This document shows, piece after piece, positions 12,590-24,350 of a stretch of 64,000 nucleotides of DNA. The notes beneath the pieces were generated by a model. It had not been told where the DNA came from and made no database searches. It worked only from the letters and a program-made list of their open reading frames with translations. The translations under genes were made by a program, and so were the position numbers. The stretch is from Lycorma delicatula. Lineage: Eukaryota > Arthropoda > Insecta > Hemiptera > Fulgoridae. The stretch spans positions 132,249,571-132,313,570 of the forward strand of contig NC_134458.1 in assembly GCF_047948215.1 (NCBI RefSeq), given 5' to 3'. Numbering within the stretch: the stretch's first letter is position 1; every line of letters begins with the position of its first letter.

Positions 12590-13420
12590 ATGTTGCGATA
12601 CACTGCTTGTTTCTCTGCTCCTATAGAAATTAATCTGGGGGAATCGGATCAGGCGATCGTGCTGGCCACGAACCCCTCAAAATAATTCGTTCACCAAAGA
12701 CATTTCGTAAAAACGTGATTGGCCTGTGTGCGCTGTGACGCAATCTTGTTGAAATGAACCGTTAACTTCTGTTAACTGACTAATGAAATCCGTTAAAACA
12801 GCACAATAACGATCACTGTTAGTTGTATTTTCAAAAAAGATTGGATCCAGAATGCGCGATCTACTCACATCGACCCAGACTCCAATCTTCGCTTCATATA
12901 AAAGATTGTTTGTGTAATTCATGGGGATTAGTTGTCGACCAGAGTCGTGTATTTTGTGATTTAATATTCCCTCCCAGATGAAACCACGCTTCATCTGTAA
13001 AACGTTATGTCGAGAATACCTACAGAATTTTGGTTAATAAAATTTTTAAATCATTGAAAATAATTTAGTCCTAATCTGTAGATTTCAGTTCTTGAACACA
13101 CATTACTTAGTAGGGGAAAAGTTTTAAGTATTTTCTTACAGTTTACGTGTGGTAGCGTCCGTTATCTTGTTGCTGTTGTAACCTACACGTTGACTTGACG
13201 GACTTTCGACCATAGCATCCGAAATAACAAGCAGCTTCTCTTCGTTTAGTTAAGGTGATCTTCCACTTCGATCAGCATCTTCAATAGAGCCTGTTGCCCG
13301 AAAAGTTTCCATAAGAATTTCAACTGCATTGCGATGAGGAACAGGAGTATTTGAAAACTTTTCAACACGCAAAGAAATGAAGCATTGTCAATCACGACTC
13401 AACAACTGACGTCTTGGTTT
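12590..13420 (-). pseudogene. Tc1/mariner-superfamily transposase pseudogene
   Basis: Read on the minus strand. Near 13370-13150 there is an N-terminal helix-turn-helix region: VEKFSNTPVPHRNAVEIL, then TGSIEDADRSGRSP, then EEKLLVISDAMVESP. After a gap, 12994-12680 gives a catalytic-core segment with IGVWVDVSRSRILDPIFFEN, NSDRYCAVL and FQQDCVTAHT. The usual FQQDGATAHT block, which carries the second catalytic Asp, is thus kept with one change. Just downstream, about 12675-12595, WPARSPDPIPPD matches the family's WPPRSPDLTPPDF block. Frame changes and lost sequence between the blocks make it inactive. The enzyme would have cut and pasted its element using terminal inverted repeats; I did not find clear repeats here. 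An insect DD34-37-type element fits best. Confidence 0.8.
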
Positions 13421-13691
13421 ATTTCTGAACAACGCCCAACGAACCCACAGGCAACCAACCTAACCCCAAAAGAACATAATACAGCACATAATTCTAAGAC
13501 ATACTGCACAGCGACTTTCCAAACGCTCTGTAGTAAAACATACAAAGAACGAAGTTTTCGTTTTAGGCAATCAAAATAGAAAGCGTATATTAAAATTAAA
13601 ACCTCCTAAATCAATGCATGCTAAGATTGTTTGCATTGTTATATTTCTCCAATAATTCATTTTATTGTATACATATATAAATTAAAACTTC

Positions 13692-14103
13692 TCGGTTGGA
13701 TTTTAAAATAGCAGCAACATGAAATATTCAGATCGCACATAATTCACCGCAAATAAATATAAATATGCAGATAGAATATCTAGACCACATATAATTCCAT
13801 AATATAATTCTTCTGGTAAAAACAACCATTTTACAATCTAAGTTTTTTTCGTGGCACTTCATAAAGCCCTTTTATAAAGGCACTTTATAAATTGAAGGAG
13901 AAACGTTGTGTTGTTCGTATTTTGTTTTATTTTAAGTAAAAATATCATAATATTGTAAAATGGTTGTTTTTTCCTGAAGGATTATAATATGGAATATTTG
14001 TGATCTAAACATTTAATCTGCGTATTTATATTTATTTGTATTATCTACTTAATGACTTATTTGGAATCTGAATATTTTGTGTTCCTGTTACATGTAATAA
14101 CCG
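13692..14103. mobile_element. Foldback/MITE-like element with long inverted arms
   Basis: The left arm (about 13712-13837) and right arm (about 13952-14089) are inverted copies: each contains AAATATTCAGAT, AAATAAATATAAATA.GCAGAT, ATTCCATA.TATAAT, and AAAACAACCATTTTACAAT. They differ at scattered positions and by small indels. A spacer of about 114 bp separates them, and pairing may extend weakly to 13692 and 14103. No coding capacity is visible. Long arms with a short non-coding centre suggest a non-autonomous DNA transposon; no target-site duplication was established. Confidence 0.75.
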
Positions 14104-14104
14104 G

Positions 14105-14791
14105 TCAGGCTCGCTTCGCTCCCCCTTCCCGAGTTGGCAGGGGTCTCAGAATAATCTGATAAATAACAACTAAAACCTGAAAAGCTCTCTTTCTTCCAAT
14201 GTTTCCCTCGTTCTTGACGTAGAAGCTCTGAAATGCTCTGATATGTATGGCGAAGCTACAATTCGAGTCTAGGCGTAGCGCTTTGATTCAGCAGCAAAGC
14301 GAGAGTCACGCACTCATCTGTTTTGGAGGACCGAGATACTCTCACTCTTTTAGCCGACTTTGAATAATAAGAAAAGTTACTACTTTTTCTTGAAGGAATA
14401 TTTTTTTAACTTTTGACAATTCAACATCGACAGCCAAAATAAACAATCAAAAGCCATAAAAGTTTGCTAAATGTGCTAACTTAAGTTAATTACAATAATA
14501 ATAATAAAACCAATAAAATATTAAATATTTTAGAGATATTCATTAAAGAAAAAAAAAATCATTTTACTTTATTATATTTCTGTTACCACGGTATAGAAAT
14601 ATAATGGATTAGTTTAAAAGGATTAGCCTTTATTTTTTAATGAATATCTTTAATATTTAATCCCTTTCTAGGAATATAGTGATAATTTTAATTGGAGATA
14701 ATGACAAAGCCTTGAAGGCATAAATCTGCAAAGTTTTATTAAAATCTGTTCAGTAGGTTTTGCATGATGCGCGCAAAGGGACGACCCTAGT
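14105..14791 (+). mobile_element. Helitron-like segment with CTAGT end
   Basis: The right end reads TTGCATGATGCGCGCAAAGG then GACGACCCTAGTT, giving a CTAG-T terminus at 14787-14791. It is preceded by AAAATCTGTTCAGTAGGTTT, the phrase often found near 3' ends of insect Helitron-like repeats. Sequence at 14520-14640 also matches, in reverse complement, the segment at 34300-34410 (AATCCTTTTA, then TTTAATGAATATCT.. AAAATATTTAATAT), so it belongs to a dispersed family. The 5' boundary is not determined. Confidence 0.4.
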
Positions 14792-16655
14792 TATCATTTT
14801 ATTGCACGTATAGAAGATAAATGTATGCATGTTATTTGAATTTTCTAAAACGAAATCGTAGTTTTTTTCACGTTTCACTAATATCCGAAAATACTGGTAA
14901 CAATACTCGTATTATGTTTCATTTGGTTAGTATTGTTTGTCATCTAATATTTATTGGAAAATTATTATTAAAAATATTATTTTGAGAAAATTTTATAAAT
15001 ATTAATTAATTTTTTATATGTATATATGCTCTTTCTTTTTATTGATGGATGAATGTTTAAAAATAGAAATTTTAGTCTAGTTATGTATTTTAAGTAACAT
15101 ATTTATAAATGGGTTTTGAGTGTAATATTAATTAAAATATAATAAATAATACGGTAAAATGAAATCGATCATAATTATCAAAAACTACATAAAAAAATGA
15201 CTGGAGCATAACATAGAATATAGGATTATATATACATCCAGATATACCATCGAGCTCACATATAATATGATGTTAGCAGTATAAAATGACAGTTAAATGT
15301 ATTAGCAAATAATAAATACATTAATGATCGATCAGTTATATATAGGCTAAATCGCTTTGAGTAACGATGTCAATCTTATGGGATGAACTAAATCTCATTA
15401 ATATAAATATATGAATTTAAATAGTAATTCCTCTACACCTGCATACGGTAAAGAAATAGAGGTACATATGTACAGGAAATAGAAATGTAACGACAAATAA
15501 AACTACACTATTCCAGTCTTTCCATGGATAATCTTTCACAGAAACCAAAATATTTATTCCCTTTTATGTTGCCTCTAAACTCTTAATTCTATAAAGGAAC
15601 AGATACCAAAGAGGAAAATATTATTTGTTTGAAGTATAAATATCGCACAAAATTATATTTTACCTTATAAGGTAAAACATAAGTACCTATATATTTTATA
15701 AGGTACCTTCACATTACAAAAGTTCAAAACCATACAACAGAGGTCAAATTTACTAAACGATTGTAACACTAATTATGACAGAATTATTTGTTTTAAAGAG
15801 CTATTAATAAAACTAAGAAGATCGGACTCAGGTTTAGCTAAATAAGTAATACTCTATACATCTTAGTAAATAGTTTCACTTAAAAATTATTCCCACATCC
15901 ACAAGGAGGCTTAATATAATAAAAAAAGATATTTGTAGCAAAAAAAAACCCATTTGTCTATTCATTTCAAACTTATTTAATGTTAAGCAAACCTTGAACT
16001 AAGATCACTTCAATTTTTATTCTGTTTTTAACACATAACAGAAGTGTGCCCTAGGACAGTTTATCAAGGGAATCCTGAAGATTTCCTAATGGCGACTCTA
16101 GAATCGTAGCATGTATTAATTTGTTAAATCTTTGTAATTTTTTATTGTAATCGGTGTTGAGTTTTGGTGCCATACGCTAAATAAATTATTCCATTTTATT
16201 ATTAATTAATATTAGGAAAAACTATTTACATCCCATTTCCTTGCTAAATGTTTTACCAACGCATATTCTTAATAAAATAAGATATACTTCTATTTATTTC
16301 TTTCAGTCATCCAAAAAAAACCTTTTTCATTTTCAGTTAAAATGAAATTACCCCCCCCTCCTTTTGTTAATAATCTTTACCTACCTCAAATAACATATCT
16401 CTACAGCTTTTCTGCAATTTTTTAAAAAATAACTGCAATTTCCAAAAAAATTCCATATTTCTATGTTTCAGATCTTTTAACGAGATTAGTTTTTTTTAAG
16501 GATACAATTATTATTTTAAATTAGACAAATATAATGATTTAATTGCAAATATTAATTACTAGATTCATTTTTAATTATGAAATTTGATATTTTTTTATAG
16601 TATTAATAAGATAAATTTTTAATAATTTTTATACGGTATAATTAAATGCTATTGT
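14792..16655. other. AT-rich spacer, nothing recognised
   Basis: No protein-like frame. A 20-base palindrome, TTTTACCTTATAAGGTAAAA, near 15658 and short A/T runs are the only structure seen. Confidence 0.45.
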
Positions 16656-16657
16656 AC

Positions 16658-17602
16658 GAGGCGAGTCAAAAATGATCTACACTTTTGTCATAATATACTT
16701 TCATGGTTATTATACCTCCTTCTGCGTATGCGTGCTTAGAGTTGGTGCGACTGCGGTCACATGTACGAAATTTCATCCCGATCGTTTCAATTGCCTTCCG
16801 GCTCTTACAGTGTAAATTGTCCGCTCCGCTAGTAGTTTGCATCAAGGAGGAACAACGAGCAGTGAGCCGATTTCTCTGTTTGGAGGGTGTAAAAGGGGCT
16901 GAAATTCATCGTAGACTTGTATCACAGTATGATGATGACAGTATGGGGAAAGAAGTACTATCCCGTAAAAGTGTTTTACGTGAAAAACATTTTTTCGCAT
17001 AAAAGTGTTTTTTCATGGTTTGAAAATTTTAAAAGTGGCCGGACGAGTGTGACGCACTTAGAGGGAACAGGACGCCCGTCAACCTCCACCACGGACGACA
17101 AGATTTAGCAAGCTCGAGAGATGGTTCTGGCGAAGAGGCGAGTTACTTTCGATAAAGTGGCGTCTTTTTGAATAACAGTCGTGGTTCTTCCCATCAAATT
17201 GTCCATGACTAGCTCAGATTCCGTAAAATCTATTGTCGAAGAAAGTGTTGTATGATAACGCCCGCCCGCAAATGACTCGCCACATCGTTAAAAATCATCA
17301 AGCTGAATTTTGAGGTACAGGAACATCTTCCCTTCAGCCCAGAACTTGCTCCTTCCGATTTCATCTGTTCGGGCAGCTTAAGGATTTTTTGCGAGGTCGT
17401 ACCACAGACTTAGACGTACAAAAGTTGCTTTGCGACCAACCGAAAACCTTCTTCTTGGAAGGAATTCATAAGTTTGTGGATCGATTGACCAAATGCATTG
17501 ACAAGAAAGGTGACTATGTAAAAAAGTGATGTACATGTTGAACCTACCTTTTTGTAAATAAATTCTAGAACGAAAAAGGCAGGTAATGTTTTACTCGCTT
17601 CC
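16658..17602 (+). pseudogene. Internally deleted mariner transposon with both ends
   Basis: Imperfect terminal inverted repeats of about 30 bp bound it: GAGGCGAGTCAAAAATGATC at 16658, and the reverse complement of the right end begins GAAGCGAGTAAAACATTACC. The plus strand encodes a mariner N-terminus from about 16840: EQRAVSRFLCLEGVKGAEIH, then VFSWFENFKSGRTS and GTGRPSTSTTDDKI, interrupted by frame changes and a stop. The transposase C-terminus follows from about 17320 (FSPELAPSDF, then GIHKFVDRLTKCIDKKGDYVKK). The middle, including most of the catalytic core, is missing: about 945 bp remain against roughly 1.3 kb for a full mariner. It cannot encode transposase but keeps both ends, so it could once have been mobilised in trans. 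Confidence 0.85.
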
Positions 17603-18449
17603 AAATTTTCTTCAATAATTTATTTTTAATTGTTTTTATAATTCTTTTTTTATACATGCTCAAGCAATTACAAAAAAAAGTTAGTCGAAGTTTGTATCTA
17701 TATCTCGTCAGTGGTTTCATTACAGTCTTATAATTCTCATGGAATCAGTTAGTTGGACTACAACCGTAAATAAAGAATATTATAATCGCTAAGAAAACAT
17801 AATCTCCTCCAATAAATTTCAATCTAATCTGAAATTGTAATTTTAAATAAATTCAATTGTTTTTAAACAATCTTAAAAAGAATTAGGAATATTACACAAA
17901 TACGTAAACATCTGATAGCTAATTTTAATGACTGGTTATAATTTAATTAGTAATATTATAATTTGTCGTTACTTACAATTTTATTTTATTTAATTATGGT
18001 AGTAAAAAACGTTTTTATTTATAACAACGTTAATAATATTAATTAACATTAACAGAATTACAATACTATTATTGTAAAATATATTAAAAAAGTTATTCTG
18101 GTAGCAGTATTACACTTTAAATTTTAATACAACATAACATTATGTAATTTAATTTATGATTACTTGTACACGATGTTATAAAATAAAGCGTAGAAATCTT
18201 GGGCTCTTGGCTTACAATGCGTCCTTATAAACGAAACATAGGTAGAAAGAAAGTTGTTGTCTACCGAGACATAATTGTTGACTTAAAACTGATTGAAAGA
18301 TCCATTCAATATCTGGATGTTGGGTTCCTTTTATACATAGGGATTGACAATTTTATGTCTTTTAACTTGTTTCCACAACTTTTGCTATATAATACATAAT
18401 ACTCACTTTCAGTGCATCCATGAAGTGAATAAAACATAAAAAATTCAGA
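17603..18449. other. AT-rich spacer, nothing recognised
   Basis: AT-rich. A 66-codon open frame at 18199-18399 (+) has no recognised motif and I regard it as incidental. Confidence 0.4.
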
Positions 18450-18735
18450 TCTTTTTTTTTTTACACTCTTACATCTATCCTGGCAGAAACCGCATTGTTC
18501 TGGGGCAATTAAAACGTTTCTCGCAAGCTACCACACTAGACGACAGTTTACCATTCAACACATCACCTTGCACAGAGTACTAGTCAAGGAGATAGGACGA
18601 TAACTTGTGGGGCATGATTTATCTTTACCAGGTTTCAATACAGGGATCACCAGTGCTTCTGACCAAGACTCTGGAAACACTTGGTCAGAAAATATCCTAT
18701 TACAGACACGCAAAAGATGTCGTAGTGCACTAATT
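18450..18735 (-). pseudogene. Non-LTR reverse transcriptase fragment
   Basis: On the minus strand this reads VCNRIFSDQVFPESWSEALV, IPVLKPGKDKSCPTSYRPIS, LTSTLCKVM, then after a stop MVNCRLVW and APEQCGF. This is the start of the reverse-transcriptase domain in the I/jockey group, where the usual form is PxxWKxAxVIPxxKPGKDPxxxxSYRPIxLTSxLCKxxERxVNxRL...Q.GFR. Only about 95 residues survive, with no endonuclease and no FADD box. A run of T residues (18451-18461) lies at its lower-coordinate edge. Confidence 0.75.
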
Positions 18736-18739
18736 TATA

Positions 18740-19100
18740 AACATGAAAGTCTGTGTTTGTTTGGCTGATACTCAATAACGCTAAAACTATTGTACTAATT
18801 TCTTTTTTTTTAAATAAAATCATTTTAACAAAAAAAAAAAACCGATTAGTAAATTTTTCGAAAAATAAAGAAATTAAACGATTTAAAAAAGTTATCAGTT
18901 TGTGAACGTGTAAATTTCTTGATTCAGAAATTACTACTTCACCGACTTGGATGAATATTTTTTTATTTTATTTTTTTTTTTAGAGAAACGTAAATTATAA
19001 AAACAAACCGCAACCTTCAAGCAGCACCCCGAGGTGCCAAAATATTTAATGATCGTCGGAGGGCTCAAACTACACGTCACTAGCGGCTAGCCGCTAGTTA
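18740..19100. other. Helitron-like repeat remnant with 20-bp palindrome
   Basis: Contains AAGTCTGTGTTTGTTTGGCT near 18745, several A/T runs, GCAGCACCCCGAGGTGCC near 19021 (a short GC hairpin), and a perfect palindrome ACTAGCGGCT/AGCCGCTAGT at 19079-19098. GC hairpins beside CTAG motifs and GTCTGTNTGTTTG strings are common in non-autonomous Helitrons, but I cannot fix the ends. Confidence 0.3.
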
Positions 19101-19746
19101 GTTATAAAAAAACGCATTTAAGTGACTTAAAGTGGGTTTAAAGGGAAATTTCTGAATTTTTAGTAAAATATTACACCATAAAAATAATATTAATTATTTA
19201 ATTAGTAATAAAGCTTAATATTAATTATTACAATAGAATATATACTCCCCTAACAAACTGCAGTGTTGCATCTCAACTGAAAAAGTAAAATAGTTTTGAA
19301 TATTCGGATTTCACCTCTTTTCATCTGAATGGTGATGTGTGACGAAGTTCCCTTCATACATTAAAAAGCTTTCTGTGACCAGCGGACTCAAAAAGCATGT
19401 TACACAATTTTTTTTTTTATTAAATGCTTTTTTATTTATAAAATAGCTTCGTAAGAATTAAAACATGAAACATCGAATATCAATAATGTTATTTAATTTC
19501 ATTCATTATTTCCCATTTTGTAACAAATTTAAAAACAGTTTAAGGATTTCCTAAGCCAAATGGGCGAATCTTCTGAAATAGGGCTTTTAATAACCTAACT
19601 TTATAAGAAAATAGGATAACTATTAATTAATTAATTATTTCGCCGGAAAGGATTAAATTACAAAATAAATCTTCCATTATTCAAAAGTAGTGTGTACTGA
19701 GATTCGTTCTTTTGACTTAGGACGACAGTATAATCCTGTTAAAGCA
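19101..19746. other. AT-rich spacer, nothing recognised
   Basis: No motif or repeat end recognised. Confidence 0.4.
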
Positions 19747-19760
19747 ATATACATTCAAGT

Positions 19761-19930
19761 GCCGACCTCCGTAGCGCGAGTGGTAGCGTCTCGGTCTTTC
19801 ATCCGGAGATTCCGGGTTCGAATCCTGGTCAGGCATGGTATTTTAATACGCTGCATTGTCATCCACCTCATCCTGTGAAGCAATACCTAACCGTGGTTCG
19901 GAGGTTAAAAAAAAAAATAAAAGAATAAAA
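19761..19930 (+). repeat. tRNA-derived SINE, family 1, best copy
   Basis: The head reads GCCGACCTCCGTAGCGCGAG then TGGTAGCGTCTCGG (A-box-like TAGCGCGAGTGG). It is followed by CATCCGGAG, the exact B-box GGTTCGAATCC, and GGTCAGGCATGG. The body leads to the tail CATCCTGTGAAGCAATACCT AACCG..GGTTCGGAGGTT and a poly-A run. Near-identical direct repeats flank it, ATATACATTCAAGT (19747-19760) and ATATACATTCGAGT (19931-19944), one difference in 14. It is not a functional tRNA gene: the acceptor stem is incomplete and the tail is SINE-type. It defines the family for the copies at 1449, 5620, 37996 and 61737. Confidence 0.9.
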
Positions 19931-20219
19931 ATATACATTCGAGTATATTCTAATAAAATATTGTTTGTATTCGATTGCGCCCTCAATCCTGTACACGTTA
20001 TAAATATTGACCTGAGGATGAAAAAATTTGAAGACCCCTGATCTTAAGGAAATATCGATTTACCACATTTCACCTTTTGAATTCTTCAAATTTATGTACT
20101 CTTTTTAAATTCCTAATTAATTTTATCCCATAAAAAGTATATTAATCAAAAACAGTCTTTATTACTTTTTAAAGATATCATTAAGGATCTCTGATAAATT
20201 TTATTTTTCTTGCTATGAG

Positions 20220-21275
20220 AATCGTTTGGAAAGTTCTCGGTCTGACAAAGAAAACGAAGGATTTTTCTGAAATTTTGTTTTTTATTTTTCATCTTCAAAG
20301 CGGTAGGTCATGGAGTTTTACAGCAACGACCGGTGATGTGTGTGCAGGCGCATCAACGTGGTGAAAGAGCACTTTCTTTTTGGTTAGATGTAGACGTTTA
20401 GCTTGAATAGAACCCAACAATCAATCCAGTGTTGAAGTGTATACTCCCCGGTGACGATCTTGCCTCTCGTTTATGTAATTTTCACCACACCACTAGTATC
20501 CAAAAAATACCGTAGTCTTGACTTTTACAGAAGATGGAACCGTTTTCGATCTCTTTTTTGTACTTTCACTTATTCTCATTCATTATTTCACTGCTGTTTG
20601 GTATCCGGCTAATGGTGAATCCATGCAGTTATGAAACATTGGTGAAATTCAGCGAATCGCGTTTAAATAGATCTAAACACCCTTGTGAAAAAGAAAAAGT
20701 TGTATGCGTTTTCAGTCGACTGATAACAAATGTGGCACCCTACGACCGGAAAATTTTTAATATCCAAAACATCGGGCAAAATATATTGTGGACACGGTCT
20801 ATCGAAAAGTTTGAGATGTCAGCAACCTCATTTATCTTCAGTCGGTGATCATTTAATACGGGATTTTGTATTTTTGTGACGATTTCGTCGGTTGCAGCGG
20901 AATTTGGGAATACCAAACGTTTTCTATCTTGAATGGAGATGCTGAATTTAAACTTGGTTTAAATTCAGCATCTCACTTTCTTACCATCGAAAAAGAAGGA
21001 GAAGAATCCTTTAAAATGGAATCTAATTTTTTTTGTATGTTCATCGATGTAACACTTTTTAAAACAAAGTTATAACAGCTTGAACTTCAATTTTATCCAT
21101 TTTTCAGAAAATGTCAAAACATTTTTGCTTTACTAGATCGGCAAAACAAGAAACAACGCACACGTTTGAGACTTAGCAGCACACCATCTTAAGGATCCTT
21201 CTTGATAAATACATAATCAACTAGCCTTAATTGCGTCATCTTAGTGTCCGGCCGAGAACCTTCCGAACGACCCGA
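20220..21275 (-). pseudogene. Mariner transposon, decayed, minus strand
   Basis: The ends are imperfect inverted repeats: GAAAGTTCTCGGTCTGACA near 20229, and the reverse complement of the right end reads GGAAGGTTCTCGGCCGGACA (about 21242-21264). On the minus strand the N-terminus begins MDKIEVQAVITLF (about 21110), followed by DSSPSFSMVRK and DAEFK, matching mariner MDKIE.RAVIK.. and DSSPSYSTV.KW.AEFK. A catalytic-region piece follows at 20440-20290: FNTGLIVGFYSS, then HLTKKKVLFHHVDAPAHTS and VVAVKLHDLP, where the family has KKVLFHQDNAPAHTS. The catalytic QD is changed to HV. Many stops and frameshifts occur in between. At about 1.05 kb it is shorter than a full mariner and inactive. The plus-strand open frame at 20534-20848 is its shadow. 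Confidence 0.8.
20936..20974. repeat. Perfect 18-bp inverted repeat with 3-nt loop
   Basis: Arms GAGATGCTGAATTTAAAC (20936-20953) and GTTTAAATTCAGCATCTC (20957-20974) are perfectly complementary around TTG. It sits where the mariner frame reads DAEFK and appears to be a local inverted duplication of transposon sequence, since intact mariners have no such palindrome there. Confidence 0.9.
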
Positions 21276-22334
21276 TATTTTCTAATTAGATTTACGAATT
21301 AACTGTGTCCAGATTAGTTACCTGAAGTTATCTATTTATGTTTGAATGTTAAATATTTTATTGTTAATTAAATTTATTAATCAATTATTGTTATATTTTA
21401 TCTGTTTAATTTTTTTAATGTTTTATTGGAAATTTTACGAAGTTTATATGTAGAATTTCCATAAAAATTATAACGTGTTAAAAGAAAATGCATATTGTGT
21501 GGGTGTAGTTGAATGTATTGATACTGCATGAATGATTGATGATTGAATTATTTATATATATATAAATTAGTTATTAAAATTTACTTTTGTTTTTAATTTC
21601 CTGCTTTTGTTTTTTATAAATTTAGTAGTTTTGATGAGATATCTGCTTAATCAGACATTTTATACAAAATTTAATTAAAAACAAAAAGTAAAAAATTAAC
21701 AAAGTAAAAGGAGATTTAATTATAACATTGATAGTTTATTTTGTGTGAATAATTAAAACGACAAACGTATATCTGTATAGCTATTTTAATTTATGCTTTT
21801 AATTAAAATGTATGATACAAAGTTTTGATAAACCTCTGCGGAAGTGCTAAATGTAGATAAAAACAAAAGGAGAAAGTGAAAGAATTAACTATTGTGTATA
21901 TTTATATTCTGGTTGGATGAAAATTTCATAATTATAATTATAAATTTAATAAACTAGTTATTTATATCTACTGCTATTTTCGTTATTCCCACTCATTAAG
22001 TGCTTTCACAGTGAGTTATGTACTTCATAATGGACTTTTATTTTAAAAAGTAAATAAAAAATTAAAATATGTAGAGAGAAACGTTTAACAACTCAATTAT
22101 TGAAGTTAAATTAATTAAAATGTTTCTGTTATTAACTGTAATCTATACTATTACATAAAGAAGAAGAGAGATTTTGTTCGAGGATAAACAAAAACACTAC
22201 TCGATCAATCGCACCAAATTTTTACCGATGTTTCTTGGCATAACCGAGAAGGTTTTTAGATATATTTCATCTCAAAAAATCTCTAAAAGTAGTGGTGGTT
22301 TGCCGGTTGAAGCACAAATTTTAATCAGTTGAAT
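21276..22334. other. AT-rich spacer, nothing recognised
   Basis: No motif or repeat end recognised. Confidence 0.45.
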
Positions 22335-22552
22335 TAATTGAAGTGTAGTCTTGTACAGTCTCAGGTCGACCATTCCTAAGGTATGTGATTAATTGAAAAC
22401 CCAACCATCAAAGAACACCGGTACCCACTATCTAGTATTCAAATCCGTATAAAGGCGCCTTTACTAGGATTTGAACCTTAGAACTTTTGACTTCAAAATC
22501 AGCTGATTTGCGATGATGAGTTCACCACTAGACCAACCCAGTGGGTGGCTAT
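22335..22552 (-). repeat. tRNA-derived SINE, family 2, tail missing
   Basis: The minus-strand reading matches the 5249-5546 copy: CTGGGTTGGTCTAGTGGTGA, AAATCAGCTGATTT, GGTTCAAATCCTAGTAAAGG, ACCGGTGTTCTTTGATGGTT and GTACAAGACTACACTTC. The shared SINE tail is absent beyond 22335, so this copy is 3'-truncated or was later interrupted. Confidence 0.8.
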
Positions 22553-22677
22553 GTGACCTGGGTTTGAACTGAATGATTCGAATCAATCGAATGAATAATA
22601 TTATTGAAATAATAGAATTAAATTTACGTTAAATAAAATAATATTAAATAATTTTAAAACAATTATGTTTAAAATAA

Positions 22678-22825
22678 TCGGCTTCCCGTGGGGACTGCGT
22701 GTGAGGCTAGAATGATAAGGTATGCGAGCACCCCGTGGGAGGCTAGACCGATCATCACCATGAAATGGTAACAAAGAGCGTGCCCCTGGGCCGCTGTTTT
22801 GGGTGGTGTAATGGGGCACTGTTAT
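22678..22825. repeat. GC-rich fragment, probable repeat
   Basis: A sharply GC-richer patch in an AT-rich setting, with two near copies of CGTGGGGACTGCGTGTGAGG / CCCGTGGGAGGCTAGA spaced about 40 bp apart and GGGCCGCTGTTTTGGGTGG at the right. It resembles an untranslated part of a retroelement, but I cannot name the family. The 72-codon minus-strand frame across it has no motif. Confidence 0.35.
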
Positions 22826-23384
22826 AATATCTCTGCAAACATCCGATTTTCAAAATTCACACGGAATATGTGTTAGTAGGTTGAAGGCTAACTTTTGCAT
22901 GCATCAGGTACTCTCTCGATCTAAAGATCACGGTTATTCGGAAATGTTATCTAAAAATGGAAAATTATTTAAATGAAATATTACTTATTAAAACGTGTTA
23001 ATAATAAATAATCCGTTTATAGTGCTGCATTTTCATATGGACCGCTAGGTGGCCAGCCGATAAATTTTCAAGCTCCTTTCTTAAAGTGAGTCGCTCCTAA
23101 GATATTTTTCAATAGAAATATTTTCAGTAGAGGTCTTATTGAAATTGAAAAGATCATATCGTAAGTGATTCATAATCAACACCAAGAAAAAACTAATAAA
23201 GATAAATTGATGAAAATTTGTATACATGTTCTTCTTATGGTGTAACTGAACACTAGGAAAGAATGTGAAATTCTGAGTTTAAAGGGGTAAATGGAGTAAA
23301 AATAATTTTTTTTTAATTTCTCGGTAACAAATGAAGATATCAACTTGATTTTTGAATTCCGATTTTTTAAGGATGCGACGGTAT
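22826..23384. other. Spacer, nothing recognised
   Basis: No motif or repeat end recognised. Confidence 0.35.
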
Positions 23385-23549
23385 ACGGCGCTGTGGTTCA
23401 ACTATCTCACCCACTTCAATAGTTACTGTATGTGTGACTGGCTGCACCTGTCTCCAGTTACTTGACTAAAAAACAAAATAAAAAGATTGACCGCTACGGG
23501 AAACGCAAGTAACCATATAGCGCGAGCGAAGCTGCGATGGGGATCTAGT
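23385..23549 (+). mobile_element. Helitron-like 3' end (degenerate)
   Basis: The stretch ends ATATAGCGCGAGCGAAGCTG then CGATGGGGATCTAGT, with CTAG at 23545-23548. The GCGxGxGCGAAGCTG then GGG..CTAGT order is the same as at 6293-6324, which supports a shared Helitron-like terminus. The hairpin here is degenerate and the 5' limit is a guess. Confidence 0.45.
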
Positions 23550-24350
23550 ATGAGTATATAGACCAAAACGTATTTGAAAAATTATATTTTAATTACACAA
23601 CTAATAATTGATGTGTAATTTGATTTTAATTTGCATCAATTTTAGCTTACGTATTGTTAATACTAACAGATTTTCTTCAACAGAATATCTTTAATTAGAC
23701 TAAAATATTTTCATGATTCACAGTTAAAAACAGTCTGAAATCAATACCTATAGATTAAATACGAATAAAGAGTCTATAAAAACACAATGAAATTGAACAA
23801 AAATTTGTTTGTCAAGTAAATTCCTATTGATAAAGTCGTTTCCCTTACTATTAATAAAAATAAGAAATACTTATTTAAAGAAAAGGTAACATTTTCCTTA
23901 GTGTCAGTACATCGTTAACCGTTATCGGTCCAAAGAAGAAGATGAATTCCTATAAGAAGCGACAACTCTGTAATATAAAACAGTTTTTCGTTTATTAGAT
24001 AGCCTATATTTAAAATAAATTCGATCATTTTCTTGTTATACCTACGTTTTCTTTTATCAGATAGTTAGCGTTTCTTTTATTTTTGTTTCTGTTTTCGTAT
24101 TTTTATTATTTGTTACTAAATTAATGTGGTTTTATTTCTTTTATTTTTTAAATATTATTTACATCATCCAAGTTTGTTTAGCAACAAATTTATACTCGTA
24201 TAATTTACTATATAATAGGATGTTTTTTTTTTTTCAATTAAACCAACTTAATTTTTGTAGATATACACCTGAGACCTTAAATAGATTCTAAGAGTGATTG
24301 GATAAGGAATAATTTCGATAATGGAAGAAGATTTTCTGTAAATTACAGAT
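23550..24350. other. AT-rich spacer, nothing recognised
   Basis: No motif or repeat end recognised. Confidence 0.45.

Noticed and set aside
19761..19835. Possible functional tRNA gene
   Set aside because: The B-box is perfect but the cloverleaf is incomplete and the unit carries a SINE body, tail and target-site duplications.
20534..20848. 104-codon plus-strand frame with a hydrophobic start resembling a signal peptide
   Set aside because: It lies antisense inside the minus-strand mariner and is its shadow.
22601..22819. 72-codon minus-strand frame
   Set aside because: Crosses a GC-rich repeat fragment, no motif.
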